A stretch of 64,000 nt of DNA from contig NZ_JAHUZE010000001.1 of assembly GCF_019218265.1 (NCBI RefSeq), positions 806,001-870,000 of the forward strand, given 5' to 3'. This document shows positions 27,363-36,647 of the stretch, one piece after another. Each line of letters starts with the position of its first letter. Positions within the stretch are counted from its first letter, which is position 1. A program made the translations under genes and the position numbers. The DNA comes from Maritimibacter dapengensis (GTDB taxonomy: Bacteria; Pseudomonadota; Alphaproteobacteria; Rhodobacterales; Rhodobacteraceae). A model generated the notes under the pieces. The model had not been told where the DNA came from and made no database searches. It worked only from the letters and a program-made list of their open reading frames with translations.

Positions 27363-27806
27363 TTATCCTTCCAATGGAACAGGCACCATCGTGCCCAAGA
27401 GCTTCGCGATAAGTATGCGGGTCTCCCCGGCCTCGGCCCAGACGTCCGCCTCGGTGATCATGAGCCGCCGACCGGGCTTGAGAACCCGGCCGATCGCGAC
27501 GAGCCGATCACCGCGACCGGGGGCGAGCAGGTGGATTTTCATCTCGGACGTGACGACTTCATGGTGCGCAGGCATGAGCGACAGCGCGGAATACCCGGCG
27601 GCAGAATCTCCGATGGAAAACGCCAGCCCTGCGTGGCTCGACCCCTGTTGTTGCAACGTGCCGGGCGGGATCGACGACGTGATGGTGACACTTCCGGGCG
27701 TGACATCGGTCAGGGCCGCGCCCAGTGTTTCCATCATCGGCTGGCGTGCGAAACTATCACGCACGACTGCCTCGTATGCTTCGTTTTTTGGTTCGAACCC
27801 GCTCAC
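27363..27806 (-). CDS. PaaI-type acyl-CoA thioesterase (hotdog fold)
   Basis: A 147-residue hotdog thioesterase. The helix region HAGLAFSIGDSAAGYSALS is the signature of PaaI-like enzymes, with Gly and Asp at the expected places. The start is GTG at 27806, six bases after AGGAGG, which is a much better site than any internal ATG. It is cotranscribed with the crotonase gene. It would release free acid from CoA thioesters; a role as the betainyl-CoA thioesterase of the nearby carnitine genes is possible but not supported by sequence alone. Confidence 0.88.
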   Translation of the reverse strand: MSGFEPKNEAYEAVVRDSFARQPMMETLGAALTDVTPGSVTITSSIPPGTLQQQGSSHAGLAFSIGDSAAGYSALSLMPAHHEVVTSEMKIHLLAPGRGDRLVAIGRVLKPGRRLMITEADVWAEAGETRILIAKLLGTMVPVPLEG

Positions 27807-27870
27807 GGCGCCCTCCTGTCCGCCAACCCTGTCGGCAACTCATGCGCGGGGCAAGGATGACGCGACGGCG

Positions 27871-28521
27871 TTACCGTGGCATCGGCATGGGGATCGGTTT
27901 TGGACCGGTCAGGATCGCGACCGCCTCGGGCCGCATCAGGTTGGACAAAGCCGCGTCCCAGGTTCTGAGGCCACCGGTATAAGTGCCGAACGCGGGCATG
28001 ATAATGCGGTCACTGTCATAGATCAGGCACGGTCGGGCCTTGCCCGTCACGCGCGCCTTGGGGTGGTAATGCCCCGAAACTTCCCCGGCAGCGCCCTCCC
28101 GTGCGATATGGCGGAAGGTCAGCGGCGGGTCGGGCAGTTCGGCCATGTGGCTTCCCCCGATCTCGACCGGGCCGGGGTCGTGGTTGCCCTCGATCCAGAT
28201 CCAGCGTCGCCCGGCCATGAGCCGGGTCAGCCAGAGCCTCATTTCATCGTCCAGCCCGTCTTCGGCGGCGGCGTCGTCGAAACTGTCCCCAAGACAGACC
28301 ACCACCTGCGGCTCGACCTGCGCCATCGCCGCTTCCAGTCGGGCAAGCGTGTCTCGCGTCTCATAGGGCGGGAGCAGGGCACCGGCCAGCCGCGCATATC
28401 GCTCGGACCGACCGAGATGGAGGTCCGAGACGCACAAGAGCTTTCGTGCGGGCCAGAAGAGCGCGCCTGACGACAGGAATTCGACATCGGTTCCGCAGAA
28501 CGTGAAGGCGTATTTGTTCAT
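27871..28521 (-). CDS. pdeM: Ligase-associated DNA damage response endonuclease PdeM
   Basis: A 216-residue calcineurin-type metallophosphoesterase. Metal-ligand motifs are SDLHLGRSER, CLGDSFDD, EGNHDPG and SGHYHP. The length and SDLHLGRSER form match PdeM, which in other bacteria sits beside a DNA ligase and helicase; those partners are not in this window. The gene stands between the thioesterase and the carnitine dehydrogenase genes on the same strand, probably with its own promoter. Confidence 0.88.
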   Translation of the reverse strand: MNKYAFTFCGTDVEFLSSGALFWPARKLLCVSDLHLGRSERYARLAGALLPPYETRDTLARLEAAMAQVEPQVVVCLGDSFDDAAAEDGLDDEMRLWLTRLMAGRRWIWIEGNHDPGPVEIGGSHMAELPDPPLTFRHIAREGAAGEVSGHYHPKARVTGKARPCLIYDSDRIIMPAFGTYTGGLRTWDAALSNLMRPEAVAILTGPKPIPMPMPR

Positions 28522-28545
28522 GTTGCGTTCTTACGTCGCGCGGCG

Positions 28546-29493
28546 TCAGCCGTCCAGCCTGTCTTCGTGATCGCGGATCACCCCGCCCGCGCCGCTGCCG
28601 GTCGTCTTGAGCGCACGGATGATGCCCACGAGGTTGTCGTCGCGCAGACGCTCCAGCTCGCGGATGGTCATGTGACCGGACTGTGCGTCGGACTGCTCCG
28701 CAATCAGGTTCACGAGGTCGTCGTTGAATTCCGGCACGTCCATCAGCTTGGTCCACGGCCATGACAGAGCAGGGCCGAATTGCGCCATGAAATGCCGCAT
28801 TCCCGCTTCGCCGCCAGCGATGCGATAGGTTTCGAACAAGCCCATCTGCGCCCATCTGAGGCCAAAGCCCATGCGGATCGCCTCGTCGATTTCTTCGGTG
28901 GTGGCGATACCGTCTTTCACCATCCAGAGGCTTTCACGCCAGACAGCTTCGAGCAGCCGGTCGGCAATGTGGGCGTCGATTTCCTTGCGAAGAGTCAGCG
29001 GATGCATCCCGACCCCGCGCAGGATCTCGGAGGCGCGGGCGCAGGTGTCGGCGTCGCCCACAAGCTCCACAAGCGGCAGCAGGTAGACGGGATTGAACGG
29101 ATGCGCGACCACGGCCCGTGCGCCACGTTCGTTCAACTGGGTCGGACGAAAGCCCGAGGTGGAGGAGCCGAGAATGGCGGCGCCGGAGAGAAACGGCTCC
29201 ACATCGGCGTAAACCCGGTGCTTGAGGTCCAGCTGCTCCGGCACGCTTTCCTGCACCCAATCCGCGCCGGTGACTGCCGCGCCGAGGTCGTCGTGAAAGC
29301 TGAGCGCGCCCTCTGCGGGCAGCGGCTTGTCGTATAGCTGCGGCAGGGCGCGGCGCGCGCCTGCGAGCACCTCGCCCATCTTGCGTTCGGCGTCCGGGTC
29401 TGGGTCGTAGACCGCCACGTCCCAGCCGTTCATCAGGAACCGCGCGGCCCAGCCGCCGCCGATCACGCCACCGCCGAGGATTGCCGCCTTCAT
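28546..29493 (-). CDS. L-carnitine dehydrogenase (3-hydroxyacyl-CoA dehydrogenase family)
   Basis: A 315-residue NAD-dependent dehydrogenase. Rossmann motif ILGGGVIGGGWAARFL, the ADWVQESVPE segment, STSGFRPTQL and AHPFNPVYLLPLVELVG fit the carnitine 3-dehydrogenase subgroup that oxidises L-carnitine to 3-dehydrocarnitine. The overlapping upstream BKACE gene would then cleave 3-dehydrocarnitine with acetyl-CoA, so context strengthens the call. A general hydroxyacyl-CoA dehydrogenase is the alternative. Confidence 0.85.
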   Translation of the reverse strand: MKAAILGGGVIGGGWAARFLMNGWDVAVYDPDPDAERKMGEVLAGARRALPQLYDKPLPAEGALSFHDDLGAAVTGADWVQESVPEQLDLKHRVYADVEPFLSGAAILGSSTSGFRPTQLNERGARAVVAHPFNPVYLLPLVELVGDADTCARASEILRGVGMHPLTLRKEIDAHIADRLLEAVWRESLWMVKDGIATTEEIDEAIRMGFGLRWAQMGLFETYRIAGGEAGMRHFMAQFGPALSWPWTKLMDVPEFNDDLVNLIAEQSDAQSGHMTIRELERLRDDNLVGIIRALKTTGSGAGGVIRDHEDRLDG

Positions 29494-30401
29494 GCCGGGG
29501 CCCGCTTGGTCAGGCCAAGTTTCGCACGCACCGCCTCCGGGCCGATCACCGTCGCGCCCATGCCCTCGATGATGCCCACGGCGCGTTCGACGAGTTGCGC
29601 GTTGGTTGCGAGCACGCCCTTGTCGAGAAACAGGTTATCTTCAAGTCCTACCCGCACGTTGCCGCCCGCGAGAACGGCGGCGGCGACATAGGCCATCTGG
29701 TCGCGACCCAGCGAGAACGCCGACCAATGCCAGTCGTCCGGCACGTTGTTGACCATCGCCAGATAGGTGTTCAGGTCATTCGGTGCCCCCCACGGCACGC
29801 CCATGCATAGCTGGACAAGGGCCGGGGAGTCGAGCACCCCGTCCGCCACGAGTTGTCGGGCAAACCACAGGTGGCCGGTGTCGAATGCCTCGATCTCGGG
29901 CTTCACGCCAAGCTCGGTCATGCGCCGCCCCATCGCGGTGAGCATCCCGGGCGTGTTGGTCATGACGTAATCGGCCTCGGCGAAATTCATCGTTCCGCAA
30001 TCGAGCGTGCAGATTTCCGGCAGGCAATCGGCGATATGGGCCACCCGCGCTTCGGCCCCGATCATGTCGGTGGCGTCTTCGTTCAACGGGAAGGGGGCTT
30101 CGGGTGGACCGAAGACGATGTCGCCGCCCATCCCCGCGGTCAGGTTCAGCACCACGTCCACCTCGGCATCACGGATGCGCTCGGTCACTTCGCGGTAGAG
30201 CGCAAGGTCGCGGGACGGCGCGCCTGTTTCGGGGTCGCGGACATGGCAATGCACCACCGCGGCCCCGGCCTTCGCCGCGTCGATGGCGCTGGACGCGATG
30301 TCTTCGGGGCTGCGCGGCACGTGAGGGGAGCGGTCCTGCGTCGCCCCGGACCCGGTGACGGCGCAGGTGATGAACACCTCTCGGTTCATGGCAAGTGGCA
30401 T
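29490..30401 (-). CDS. BKACE family beta-keto acid cleavage enzyme (probable 3-dehydrocarnitine cleavage)
   Basis: A 303-residue TIM-barrel enzyme of the former DUF849 family. The beta-strand motifs ITCAVTGSG, AAVVHCHVRDPETG with the zinc-ligand His pair, and NLTAGMGGD are visible, and the C-terminal GLEDNLFL with a Glu. Family members condense a beta-keto acid with acetyl-CoA, forming acetoacetate and an acyl-CoA. Beside a carnitine dehydrogenase the substrate is probably 3-dehydrocarnitine, giving betainyl-CoA. Start 30401 has GGGAGG five bases upstream; an inner ATG lies at 30389. Confidence 0.85.
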   Translation of the reverse strand: MPLAMNREVFITCAVTGSGATQDRSPHVPRSPEDIASSAIDAAKAGAAVVHCHVRDPETGAPSRDLALYREVTERIRDAEVDVVLNLTAGMGGDIVFGPPEAPFPLNEDATDMIGAEARVAHIADCLPEICTLDCGTMNFAEADYVMTNTPGMLTAMGRRMTELGVKPEIEAFDTGHLWFARQLVADGVLDSPALVQLCMGVPWGAPNDLNTYLAMVNNVPDDWHWSAFSLGRDQMAYVAAAVLAGGNVRVGLEDNLFLDKGVLATNAQLVERAVGIIEGMGATVIGPEAVRAKLGLTKRAPA

Positions 30402-30417
30402 GGGAACCTCCCTTGTC

Positions 30418-31260
30418 TCAGGGTTCGGGTATGACCGTGTTCTGGATCTCGCCCAGCCCGTCGATGGCGATGCGGATAACGTCCCCGACCTTGAGGAAAT
30501 TACCGCTTTCCATCCCGACGCCGCCGGGCGTTCCGGTAAAGAGCACGTCTCCGGGCATGAGCGTAAACACTTGGCTGATATAGGAAATCTGATCCACCAG
30601 CTTGTGGATCATCATCCCGGTATTGCCGTCCTGGCGAAGCTCGTCATTGACCCATGTGCGAATCGAAAGGTCCTGCGGATCGGCCACTTCGTCGGCGGTG
30701 GTGATCCACGGGCCGAAGGGACCGTGGGTGTCGAAACTCTTGCCCAGCGTGAAGGTGGGTGAGCGTTTCTGCCAGTCGCGCACGCTTACGTCGTTGCCCA
30801 CGGCGTAGCCCGCGATCACCGACAGCGCATCCTCGCGCGGCACGTGACGACAGCGTTTGCCGATGATGACCGCCAGTTCGCCCTCGAAATCGAGCACGTC
30901 CGAGACCTTCGGCATCTCGATCCCCTGCGAGGGGCCGTTGATGCAGGAGACCTGTTTGTTGAACCACGTCTGGGTCGCGGGCGGCGGCACTTCGCGTTTC
31001 ACATTGTCGATGTGGTCCTGATAGTTCATCCCGAGCGCCAGCAGCTTCTGCGGGTCGCCCACGGGAGCTTCCAGGACCACGTCGGACAGGCGATAGCAGC
31101 TCCCGCTGGCTTCCCTCGCGTCAGCGAAATCATTGCCCGCGCGGTCGAGATAGGCGCGCATGGATGTGCCGAAACCCGCCTCTGTGAGGTCCACGATTTC
31201 ATCACCTTCGACGCGTCCGAGATGCGTCTCGCCATCACGGGTAAATCTGGCCAACTTCAT
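30418..31260 (-). CDS. Fumarylacetoacetate hydrolase family protein
   Basis: A 280-residue FAH-fold protein. The C-terminal catalytic domain has LDFEGELAVIIGKRC, with the metal-binding Glu pair, then DVSVRDWQ, GKSFDTHGPFGPW and GDVLFTGTPGGVG. Family members are acylpyruvases, fumarylacetoacetases or decarboxylases of keto acids. Start is MKLARFTRDG at 31260. It is the first gene of the carnitine-type operon, but no step of carnitine breakdown calls for it, so its substrate remains open. Confidence 0.9.
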   Translation of the reverse strand: MKLARFTRDGETHLGRVEGDEIVDLTEAGFGTSMRAYLDRAGNDFADAREASGSCYRLSDVVLEAPVGDPQKLLALGMNYQDHIDNVKREVPPPATQTWFNKQVSCINGPSQGIEMPKVSDVLDFEGELAVIIGKRCRHVPREDALSVIAGYAVGNDVSVRDWQKRSPTFTLGKSFDTHGPFGPWITTADEVADPQDLSIRTWVNDELRQDGNTGMMIHKLVDQISYISQVFTLMPGDVLFTGTPGGVGMESGNFLKVGDVIRIAIDGLGEIQNTVIPEP

Positions 31261-31588
31261 GACATTCTCCCAAAGCCATTGAATTCTCGAAAATCTTTGG
31301 CCGCGATCGTCCCGCACCGCAACCCGTATCGCAAAAAGTTTCGGCGCCCGCCAACCGCGCGGGCGGGCCGGTCAAAAATGCGGCAAACCCACCTGCGATC
31401 CGATTTTTGAACGTCAGGTCAATTCCTGCGAAAAAATCAAAACACATCAAAGACCTTGCAAAAGTCGCGGTGAGCGGATGCGATATGAAAAGGGGGAATC
31501 GCTGCCACCCGGCTGCGCTGGCCTGCCCAATAGATATGCAACCTGCCACGCTCCTCACGTCTGAGTGCGGCTGACAAGGAGGTTTTTT
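31261..31588. other. Intergenic region between divergent FAH and BMP-transporter genes
   Basis: About 330 bases without a gene. It contains several AT-rich islands (around 31290-31340 and 31400-31460) suited to promoters for both directions and a weak GATTTTT/AAAAATC inverted pair near 31406-31438. No confident operator, RNA or small gene was seen. Confidence 0.5.
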
Positions 31589-32620
31589 ATGACGTTTCTG
31601 AGCAAAATTTCGGCCCGCACAGGGCTTGCCGCCGCGCTTCTCGCGGGCAGCGTGATGAGCGCTTCGGCCTTTTCCGCCTGCCAGGTGACAGACACCGGCG
31701 GCATCGACGACGCGGGCTTCAACCAGACCGCGTGGAAAGGCGTCCAGGACGCCATCGAGATGGACGGCGAGGTCGAGGGCCGGTTCCTAGAAAGCCAGGC
31801 CGAGACCGATTACGAGGCGAACCTGAACTCGTTGATCGAGGGCAATTGCGACATCATCATCACCGTCGGCTTCCTCATGGGCGACGCGACCAAGGCGGCG
31901 GCGGAAGCCAACCCCGAACAGCAATTCTCGATCGTGGACTTCGCCTATGACCCGACCATCCCGAATGTGCTGGGTCAGGTCTATGCGACCGATCAGGGCG
32001 CGTTCCTCGCCGGCTACCTCGCCGCGGGCATGTCCGAGACGGGCGTCGTCGGCACCTTCGGCGGCATAAACATCCCGCCGGTCACGGCCTTCATGAACGG
32101 CTTCGTGCACGGTGTGAACTACTACAACTCCGAGAAGGGGACCGAGGTCGAAGTGCTCGGCTGGAACCCGGACAGCCAGGAAGGGCTGTTCACCGGCAAC
32201 TTCGACAGCCTCGACGACGGCCGGGCCTTCGCCCAGAACCTGTATGACGAAGGCGCGGACATCGTCATGCCGGTCGCCGGTCCCGTGGGCCTCGGCTCTG
32301 CGACGCTGGCGTCTGAGATCGGCACCGACGAGCTGAAGATCATCGGCGTGGATGCCGACCAGACCCAGACCGACCCTGAGAACGCCGACGTCTACCTGAC
32401 CTCGGTGCTCAAGCGCATGGATTCGACCGTGACGCAGGTGATCGAGATGTCCAAGGGCGGCACGTTCGAAGGCGGCCTGATCGTCGGTACGCTCGAGAAC
32501 GAAGGCGTTGGCCTTGCCCCGTATGGCGCGTTCGAAGACAGCGTGCCGGAAGAGCTGAAAGCCGAAGTCGAGGCCGTGAAAGCGGGCATCATCGACGGCT
32601 CCATCGAAGTCGGCATGTAA
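31589..32620 (+). CDS. BMP family ABC transporter substrate-binding protein (nucleoside type)
   Basis: A 343-residue periplasmic protein of the Bmp/Med/TmpC family, which bind purine or other nucleosides. The signal peptide ends near SASAFSA; the mature start has CQVTDTGGIDDAGFNQTAWKG, cut here to the DTGGIDDAGFNQ motif that binds the ribose. AAGGAGG seven bases upstream sets the start at 31589. It is followed by a strong terminator and then by the ATPase and two permeases, so the terminator probably sets high relative expression of the binding protein. Confidence 0.92.
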   Translation: MTFLSKISARTGLAAALLAGSVMSASAFSACQVTDTGGIDDAGFNQTAWKGVQDAIEMDGEVEGRFLESQAETDYEANLNSLIEGNCDIIITVGFLMGDATKAAAEANPEQQFSIVDFAYDPTIPNVLGQVYATDQGAFLAGYLAAGMSETGVVGTFGGINIPPVTAFMNGFVHGVNYYNSEKGTEVEVLGWNPDSQEGLFTGNFDSLDDGRAFAQNLYDEGADIVMPVAGPVGLGSATLASEIGTDELKIIGVDADQTQTDPENADVYLTSVLKRMDSTVTQVIEMSKGGTFEGGLIVGTLENEGVGLAPYGAFEDSVPEELKAEVEAVKAGIIDGSIEVGM

Positions 32621-32630
32621 ACCGACCCAA

Positions 32631-32665
32631 CCCCGCCGCCGACATCCGGCGGCGGGGCTTTTTTT
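32631..32665 (+). terminator. Rho-independent terminator/attenuator after the BMP binding-protein gene
   Basis: CCCCGCCGCC pairs perfectly with GGCGGCGGGG around seven bases, and seven T follow. It lies inside the transporter operon, before the ATPase gene, so partial read-through is expected. Confidence 0.9.
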
Positions 32666-32692
32666 CCAATCGGCTCGAGGTGGGAGAGCAGC

Positions 32693-34237
32693 ATGGACGT
32701 CGAACTGCGCGGGATCACCAAGCGTTTTGGCTCCGTTGTCGCCAACGACAACGTGAACCTCACGATCCGGGGCGGTGAGGTGCTTGGGCTTCTGGGCGAA
32801 AACGGCGCCGGCAAATCCACCATGATGAACATGCTCTCGGGGCTCTACACGCCCGACGAGGGCGAGATCCTGATCGACGGCAAGAAGGTCGAATTCGACG
32901 GGCCGGGCGACGGGATCGAAGCGGGCATCGGCATGGTGCACCAGCATTTCATGCTCGTCCCGGTCTTCACCGTTGCCGAAAACGTGGTGCTCGGCGTCGA
33001 GCCCACCGGCAAGATGGGCTATCTCGACATGCGCCGCGCGCGCCGCCAGGTCGAAGAGATCAACGAGAAATACGGCCTGCACGTCCCCCCTGACGAATTG
33101 ATCGAGGAACTCCCCGTCGGCATCCAGCAGCGGGTCGAGATCCTCAAGGTTCTGTTCCGCTCCGCCGACGTGCTCATCCTCGACGAGCCGACCGCAGTGC
33201 TCACGCCGCAGGAAGTGCGCGAATTTTTCGGCATCGTAAATACGTTGAAGGAAGCCGGGAAAGCCATTGTTTTCATTACACATAAGCTGCACGAGATTTT
33301 GGAGATTTCCGACCGCGTCAGCGTGCTTCGGCAAGGCAGGATCACTGGCGAAGGCGACCCAAAGACACTGACCGAAGCCGATCTGGCCGAGATGATGGTG
33401 GGTCGCCCGGTGAGCTTTACCACCGACAAGGAGCCTGCCAAGCCGGGCCGCACGATGATCGAGATGCAGAATGTGTCCATGCTGGACGAAACGGACGAGA
33501 TCGTGCTGGAGCGCGTCTCCATGTCGGTCCGGTCGGGCGAAGTGGTCGGCGTGGCAGGGGTGCAAGGCAACGGACAGACCGAACTGGTCGAAGCGCTCAC
33601 CGGGCTGGAACGTGTGGCTTCTGGGAAAATCATCTTCGACGGAACCGACATCACCACGGCCTCGGTGCGTGAACGTCACAAGATGGGCATGGCCCACATT
33701 CCCGAAGACCGGCACAAATCCGGCATGGTGGACAGTTTCACCATCGCGGAAAACATGGTGCTGAACAATTACTACGCGCCCGAATACTCGCGCGGCTGGG
33801 CCATCGACTGGAACAAGGTGGCGGAAACATCGGCGCGCTATTGCGTTGAATTCGACGTGCGTACGCCATCGGTCTACCTGCCCGGCGGGTCGCTTTCCGG
33901 CGGCAACCAACAGAAAATGGTCGTCGCACGCGAGTTGGAACGCGAGACCAAACTGGTGATTGCCAGTCAACCCACGCGCGGGGTCGATGTCGGCTCCATT
34001 GAATATATCCATGAACGCCTGATCCAAGCGCGCGACGAGGGCGACGGGGTCTTGATCGTGTCGTCTGAACTGGACGAAGTGCTTGGCCTCTCGGACCGGA
34101 TTTACGTGATGTACGACGGGCGCATCGTCGCCGAGTTCGACAACACAGGCGGCAAGGCCGACCGCAATGCCGTGGGTCTTGCCATGGCGGGCGCACACAA
34201 TGGCGATGCGGCGACGGGCGAAGGGGATGCGGCATGA
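32693..34237 (+). CDS. Nucleoside-type ABC transporter ATP-binding protein with two ATPase domains
   Basis: A 514-residue double ATPase of the RbsA/nucleoside class. The first half has Walker A GENGAGKST, a signature region LPVGIQQRVEILK and Walker B LIILDEPTAVL-like VLILDEPTAVLTPQE. The second half has a degenerate Walker A GVQGNGQTEL and an intact signature LSGGNQQKMVVARE, followed by the altered Walker B ASQPTRGVD. That asymmetry is normal for the class. GAGGTGGGAGA precedes the start. The next permease overlaps by four bases. Confidence 0.94.
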   Translation: MDVELRGITKRFGSVVANDNVNLTIRGGEVLGLLGENGAGKSTMMNMLSGLYTPDEGEILIDGKKVEFDGPGDGIEAGIGMVHQHFMLVPVFTVAENVVLGVEPTGKMGYLDMRRARRQVEEINEKYGLHVPPDELIEELPVGIQQRVEILKVLFRSADVLILDEPTAVLTPQEVREFFGIVNTLKEAGKAIVFITHKLHEILEISDRVSVLRQGRITGEGDPKTLTEADLAEMMVGRPVSFTTDKEPAKPGRTMIEMQNVSMLDETDEIVLERVSMSVRSGEVVGVAGVQGNGQTELVEALTGLERVASGKIIFDGTDITTASVRERHKMGMAHIPEDRHKSGMVDSFTIAENMVLNNYYAPEYSRGWAIDWNKVAETSARYCVEFDVRTPSVYLPGGSLSGGNQQKMVVARELERETKLVIASQPTRGVDVGSIEYIHERLIQARDEGDGVLIVSSELDEVLGLSDRIYVMYDGRIVAEFDNTGGKADRNAVGLAMAGAHNGDAATGEGDAA

Positions 34238-35385
34238 CCGAGCATGATGATCTCAAGGGTGTGAATGAACGCATGCGCAGCCTGATGGCGCGCACCACGC
34301 ACGGGCGCGACGATTTCGAAGACCTCGTCATCGTGCCATTGTTCGCCGTTGTCGTGGCGCTGGTGTTCGGCGCGCTCATCATGCTGGCAACAGCGGTGGA
34401 CATTCCCACAATCGGGCGCAGTTTCGCGGCGCTTGCCATCGGCTCGGTCGGGTCACTGAACGCTTGGTCCGAAACGCTGACCGCCGCGATCCCCCTCGTG
34501 CTTGCCGGGCTGGGCCTTGGTCTTGGCTTCCGCGCAGGTCTTTTCAACATCGGGGCCGAAGGTCAGCTTGTCATGGGCGGTCTGGCCGCCGTCATCGCGG
34601 GCTTTTCGCTCGATTTCCTGCCGATCGTCATTCACCTGCCGCTCACACTCCTGATCGGGATTGCGGTGGGCGCCGGCTACGCAGCCATCGCTGGCATCCT
34701 GAAGGCCACGACCGGCGCGCATGAGGTGATTTCGACCATCATGCTCAATCTCATCTCCTTCGAACTGCTGAATTGGCTCCTGCGTCAGCCATGGCTACAG
34801 CGCGAAGGCCGCTCGGACCCGATTTCCAAATCGGTGCCGGACAGTGCGCAACTTCCGCAGCTTCTGGACTGGATCAATCCGAACCTTCGGCTTCATGCGG
34901 GCCTTTTCGTCATGCTGATCGCGGTGGCATTCATCTGGTGGCTGCTGTTCCGCTCGAAAATCGGCTTCGCCTTCCGCGCGTCCGGCGAAAACCCGTCGGC
35001 GGCGAACTATGCGGGGATGAAAGCCAGCTTCGTCATCGTCCTGGCCATGGCCACGGCAGGCGGTCTTGCCGGTCTGGCCGGGGCCTCGCAGATTACCGGC
35101 GTTCTGGGCCGCGCCTCACCGGGGTTCTCGGCGGGTATCGGGTTCGATGCCATCGCGGTTGCGCTTCTCGGCCGCTCGCACCCGGTCGGCATCCTGTTCG
35201 CAGGCATTCTCTTTGGCGGGCTTGAAGCAGGGGGGAGACAGATGCAGGTGGCCGCCGGCGTGTCCATCGACCTCATCGGGATCATTCAGGCGCTGATCAT
35301 CGTGTTCATCGCCGCACCGCTTCTGGTGCGCGCGATCTTCCCGTGGGGCTTCCGGCGCAACGGCAGGAAGGAGGACGCGGCATGA
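34234..35385 (+). CDS. Nucleoside-type ABC transporter permease, subunit 1
   Basis: A 383-residue inner-membrane permease of the BPD_transp_2 family. Hydrophobic segments begin near residue 28 and recur through the protein; GFRAGLFNIGAEGQLVMGG is the characteristic motif of this permease type, and AANYAGMK marks the ATPase-coupling loop. Both ends overlap neighbouring genes in ATGA. It forms a heteromeric channel with the next gene product. Confidence 0.93.
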   Translation: MTEHDDLKGVNERMRSLMARTTHGRDDFEDLVIVPLFAVVVALVFGALIMLATAVDIPTIGRSFAALAIGSVGSLNAWSETLTAAIPLVLAGLGLGLGFRAGLFNIGAEGQLVMGGLAAVIAGFSLDFLPIVIHLPLTLLIGIAVGAGYAAIAGILKATTGAHEVISTIMLNLISFELLNWLLRQPWLQREGRSDPISKSVPDSAQLPQLLDWINPNLRLHAGLFVMLIAVAFIWWLLFRSKIGFAFRASGENPSAANYAGMKASFVIVLAMATAGGLAGLAGASQITGVLGRASPGFSAGIGFDAIAVALLGRSHPVGILFAGILFGGLEAGGRQMQVAAGVSIDLIGIIQALIIVFIAAPLLVRAIFPWGFRRNGRKEDAA

Positions 35386-36647
35386 CCGATATGACCGCGA
35401 CCCAAACGCAGGCCGAAAAGCTCGACAGCGCAGCCTCGCGCAAGGCCCGGATCATGGGCGGCATCCTGATCGCCCTCGCGCTTCTTGTTCTGTTCGTGCT
35501 CGACGTCGTGCCGGGTGAAAGCGCGACCTTCCGGCTTACCACCCGCCGCGATGCGATCCAGATCCCGGACCTCGTGGTGCCGGGTGCGTTCAACATGGTC
35601 TGCGCCGCGCTGCTCGCGTTCCTCGGTGTGCGCCAGTTGCTTCGGGGCGGGGCGCGCTGGACATCGCTCTCGCTTGGATTCGGCCTGCTCCTTCTGGTCA
35701 TGGCGTTCCTCGTCTGGGCCACGGCGGGCAAGGCGTTCAACCTGACCTCCATGCTTCAGGCCGCCGTGCTCGCCTCGGTGCCGATCGCGCTGGGCGGTCT
35801 GGCGGGCGTCATGTCCGAACGCGTGGCGGTGGTGAACATCGCCATCGAGGGGATGCTGCTGGCAGGCGCCTTCGCGGGCGCCCTGATCGGGTCGCTCCTG
35901 GGCGGCTGGATCGGGCTCGTCGCCGCGATCCTCGTGGGCGGTTGTTTCGGCCTTCTTCTTGCGACGCTGGTCGTGACCTTCCGCATGGATCAGATCATCG
36001 CGGGCGTGGTCATCAATCTCTTCGTGCTCGGCGTGACCTCGTATGTCTCGAGCCAGGTCTTCGCTGAATACCGCTTCCTCAACAACGCCAAGGTTTTCCG
36101 CGCCTGGGAAATCCCGCTGCTCTCCGACATCCCCGTGATCGGCCCGATGCTGTTCGACCAGAACCTGTTCGTCTACGGGGCTTTCATCCTCGTCGGTATC
36201 GCGACCTATTATCTGTTCCATACCAGGAACGGGCTGCGCGCGCGGGCCGTGGGAGAGCATCCCCGCGCCGCCGATACGCTGGGCGTCGATGTCTATGTCA
36301 CCCGCTACGTGCATGTCACGATCGCGGGAATGATCGCCGGGTTCGGCGGTGCGTTCTTCACGCTCGGCAACGTGGGGCGGTTCGAGGAAAATATGACCAA
36401 CGGTCGGGGCTATATCGGCCTTGCCGCGATGATCTTCGGGCGCTGGCATCCGGTCGGCGCATTGTCGGCGGCGCTCATCTTCGGCTTCGCGGATTCGATC
36501 CAGCAGAAACTCGCGCTCCTGAACACACCGATTCCTTCCGAATTCCTCGCCATGGCACCTTATATCGCGACGATCATCGTCGTCGCCGGTCTGGTCGGAC
36601 GCTCCCGCCCGCCAGCCGCGGACGGCAAGCCCTACGTCAAGGAATGA
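35382..36647 (+). CDS. Nucleoside-type ABC transporter permease, subunit 2
   Basis: A 421-residue permease paralogous to the previous one. The family motif appears as GVMSERVAVVNIAIEGMLLA and the coupling loop as VGEHPRAADTLGVDVY. It has an N-terminal cytosolic stretch and about nine hydrophobic segments. The start at 35382 overlaps the upstream stop by four bases; the earlier ATG at 35343 lies inside the previous gene. It ends the transporter operon. Confidence 0.93.
   Translation: MTDMTATQTQAEKLDSAASRKARIMGGILIALALLVLFVLDVVPGESATFRLTTRRDAIQIPDLVVPGAFNMVCAALLAFLGVRQLLRGGARWTSLSLGFGLLLLVMAFLVWATAGKAFNLTSMLQAAVLASVPIALGGLAGVMSERVAVVNIAIEGMLLAGAFAGALIGSLLGGWIGLVAAILVGGCFGLLLATLVVTFRMDQIIAGVVINLFVLGVTSYVSSQVFAEYRFLNNAKVFRAWEIPLLSDIPVIGPMLFDQNLFVYGAFILVGIATYYLFHTRNGLRARAVGEHPRAADTLGVDVYVTRYVHVTIAGMIAGFGGAFFTLGNVGRFEENMTNGRGYIGLAAMIFGRWHPVGALSAALIFGFADSIQQKLALLNTPIPSEFLAMAPYIATIIVVAGLVGRSRPPAADGKPYVKE

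Noticed and set aside
26568-27806. Crotonase and PaaI-like thioesterase as core carnitine genes
   Set aside because: They are separated from the carnitine operon by pdeM, and crotonase chemistry is not part of the dehydrogenase/BKACE route; only the thioesterase remains a loose candidate.
31787-34198. 803-codon open frame on the minus strand
   Set aside because: It is antisense to the BMP binding-protein and ABC ATPase genes, has an unusual His/Arg/Asp-rich composition and no domain; high-GC coding DNA often leaves such open antisense frames.
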